Positions 62,212-64,000 of a DNA stretch of 64,000 nt are shown here, piece after piece. The notes beneath the pieces are model-generated. The model was not told the DNA's origin. It did no database searches and was given only the letters and a program-made list of their open reading frames with translations. Origin of the DNA: Saccharibacillus sp. CPCC 101409 (GTDB lineage Bacteria > Bacillota > Bacilli > Paenibacillales > Paenibacillaceae); NCBI RefSeq assembly GCF_030518235.1, contig NZ_JAULSA010000004.1:248001-312000 (forward strand), given 5' to 3'. A program made the translations under genes and the position numbers. How positions within the stretch are numbered: the first letter of the stretch is position 1; every line of letters starts with the position of its first letter.

Positions 62212-63545
62212 TTGAAGACAATCCTACTTCCCGTTGTACGGCGCCGGGCGCTGCTGCCGCTTTTACTGGCTGCCCTGCTTACTCTTTCGGCCTGCAATCG
62301 TTCGGACGATTCCGGAGCCGCCGACAGCAAACAGCAAGAGTCCGGGAACGAGGCGTCCGGGTCCGAAAACGACGCCGCGACGCCCGGAAACGAACTGAGC
62401 GGAGGCTTCTTCGCCCGGGCTTCCGCCGACCTGTTGGGCAGCCGAAGCTGCGGCGGCACATGCTGGGACTACTATTATTTCCTCGACGACCGGCAGGTTG
62501 TCGAAACCCCTCCGCCGCTGGAAGGCGAACAGATCGAATGCGCGGAGGACGGCTGCCTCGCTTATAAGGTAAACGGCGACAAACTGGAGATCGGCGGCGA
62601 ATCGTATTCCCTGGAAATCTCCGAAAAAGGCATCGCGATCGACGGCGATTTCTATGCTCGTCACGAGCCTCTGGATCGGCCCAGCCTGGAAGGCCTGTAC
62701 ACCGCGTCAAATTACACGGAAGGACAGAGCGGTGTCGGACTGTCCACCGGCAGTACCCTGGCGTTTCGGCCGGATGGCACGTTCCTGGACGACAGCTTTC
62801 TCGGCGTAAGCACGGACGGTTCCGAATTCGGCGACGGCACGGGTATCGACAGCACGCATCTCGCCAACGCCGAAGCGGCGGGCACGTACAGCGTCGTCAA
62901 TTATACGATTCAGCTGACGTATAAAGACGGGAACCCGGAGCATCGGGCCAAACGGAAAACGAACCTGCGGAAGATGACGACGATACAGCGAACGGCAGTC
63001 CCGACAAACAAGGCGAGAGCGACCTCGAACAGGAGAACGACTCCGGCGCGCCCGAACCTTTTCCCGACAAGCTTCTGACCGAAGGTTATGCCGACAAGAC
63101 GGTGATCTTCCAGCAAATTCAGGAGACCGACGACCGGCAGGGACTGGCGGAAATCCGTCTGGAAGGTTACCAGTGGGCCGAACTGAACGTTCGGGAAGAA
63201 TACCGCGACGCTTTTACCGGCTTCGGAGAAGACGAAGTCGTGGCGTTGACCGCGCGCTACACGATTGTCAGCAAAGCGCCGCGGCCGTTGGACCTGTCCA
63301 CCCTGACAGCCAAGATTCGGGTCTCGAACGGTGAAGTGAAGGAAACGACGGATCTGTCCCCGGCGGCGGCCGGGATTCTGAAGCCGCGAAGCGCCGAGGA
63401 ACGGCTTGCCGTGTTCCTTTTCCCTAGAGAACTTGTCCAAGGCGAAGACGATTTCACTCTCGTCTTCGACGAACTGCGGACAGCGGACGGCGCGGACGCT
63501 TTTGACGGCGGCAGTCCGGCTTTCGAGCTGCGCGACCCTTACTGA
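62212..63545 (+). pseudogene. Lipoprotein gene broken by a frameshift
   Basis: The frame from the TTG at 62212 (AAGGAGA ahead) encodes a lipoprotein (LTLSAC lipobox) with a domain up to about TYKDG, then turns into an atypical basic tail ending at 63078. In another frame an acidic linker (ENEPAEDDDDTANGSPDK) and a second domain (ETDDRQGLAEIRLEGYQWAELNV...) run on to 63545. The change lies at about 62925-62957 and one missing base accounts for it; repaired length about 444 residues. Mutation or sequencing error cannot be told apart here. No named family. Confidence 0.7.
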
Positions 63546-63580
63546 TGCTCGAAGCCCCAACGTCAGACTTTTGAGGCTGC

Positions 63581-63627
63581 AAAAAGGCTGTCCCAAAAGC
63601 CTTGAAGCAGGCGGGACAGCCTTTTTT
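63581..63627. terminator. Bidirectional terminator
   Basis: AAAAAGGCTGTCCC (63581-63594) pairs with GGGACAGCCTTTTT (63613-63626); A/T tracts on both sides. Confidence 0.88.
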
Positions 63628-63696
63628 CTTATCGCGTTCTTTTTCCGGCAAAAGCTTAAAGCGCTTCTCCGGCCGCTTCTTCGTCGCAAGTGCTGT

Positions 63697-64000
63697 CTAA
63701 TCACCGATCCTTACGATTCGGTCTGCGATCTTCTGAAGCTCGGGCTGATGAGTGACCATAACGATCAAACGCTGCTTTTTTTGAAGGCTTAGAGCATTGT
63801 ATAAGGATTGGAACGTTTGGCGGTCCAGATTTTTTTCCGGTTCGTCCAATAACCAGATCCCCCTATCCTGCACAAAAATACGACTCAAACCGACTTTTTG
63901 TTTTTCTCCGCCCGACAATCTCTCGTTTCGATAATAATCCTTATCCGGGTTCTCCACGGTATGAATTTCGGTAAAAGAAGGGACTTCGATCGCCGATTTT
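63697..64000 (-). CDS. ABC transporter ATP-binding protein (5' part beyond the window)
   Basis: C-terminal about 100 residues; the frame runs open past the right edge. Signature LSGGEKQKVGLSRIF, Walker B GIWLLDEPEKNLD, switch His in VMVTHQPEL. Bare ATPase without extra domain, so part of a multi-subunit or half transporter. Substrate unknown. Confidence 0.8.
   Translation of the reverse strand, partial: KSAIEVPSFTEIHTVENPDKDYYRNERLSGGEKQKVGLSRIFVQDRGIWLLDEPEKNLDRQTFQSLYNALSLQKKQRLIVMVTHQPELQKIADRIVRIGD

Overview
The window looks like chromosomal DNA of a spore-former-type Firmicute of the Paenibacillaceae (Paenibacillus or Saccharibacillus-like). The reasons are a GC-rich, GAA/GCG/CTG-heavy coding style with strong AAGGAGG ribosome sites, frequent TTG/GTG starts, RsbQ, PucR/PucG, BlaI/M56 pairs, VanZ and stalk-domain proteins. 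The species assignment is inference.

Layout. 1-2.8 kb: end of a low-GC ABC export operon (two FtsX-like permeases and an ATPase), followed by a decayed ankyrin-like gene. 3.2-12.7 kb: housekeeping and accessory genes (HD nucleotidase, lipoprotein, MORN protein, an alpha/beta hydrolase with a probable Cys nucleophile, TerC, FMN reductase, a BlaI/M56 sensor pair with two clear operators, PAF-acetylhydrolase-like enzyme). 12.7-15.4 kb: AT-rich accessory patch with a dead IS30 transposase and three secreted proteins. 15.4-22 kb: RsbQ with a PAS-GGDEF partner, CueP-like lipoprotein, AraC regulator, a tandem nitroreductase fusion. 23.2-28.7 kb: complete oligopeptide-type ABC importer operon. 30.8-39 kb: biotin-independent malonate decarboxylase operon (mdcA-B-C-DE-G-H, with D and E fused) read leftwards and a divergent LysR regulator. 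Its mdcG-mdcH gap is packed with three kinds of repeat.

41.9-57.4 kb is a purine-nitrogen (allantoate) catabolic region: allC plus an MFS carrier, allE-allD, pucG, the PucR regulator, and an operon coding for an FdrA-DUF1116 fusion, a DUF2877 protein, carbamate kinase and a dicarboxylate-type symporter. Read together: allantoate to ureidoglycine (AllC), to ureidoglycolate (AllE), to oxalurate (AllD), then phosphorolysis by the oxamate carbamoyltransferase AllFGH to oxamate and carbamoyl phosphate, from which carbamate kinase makes ATP. PucG offers a transamination branch from ureidoglycine. No allantoinase or urate enzyme is present in the window.

57.8-64 kb: lipoproteins (one clearly frameshifted), a small membrane protein with a one-base frame break, an SDR/XRE divergent pair, a VanZ protein, and the end of another ABC ATPase at the right edge.

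The least explained sequence is non-coding: a structured repeat present once upstream of allC and once upstream of allE, a 23-bp tandem array and a family of AAATAG...CTATTT palindromes inside the mdc operon, and a perfect 16-bp inverted repeat between pucG and pucR.
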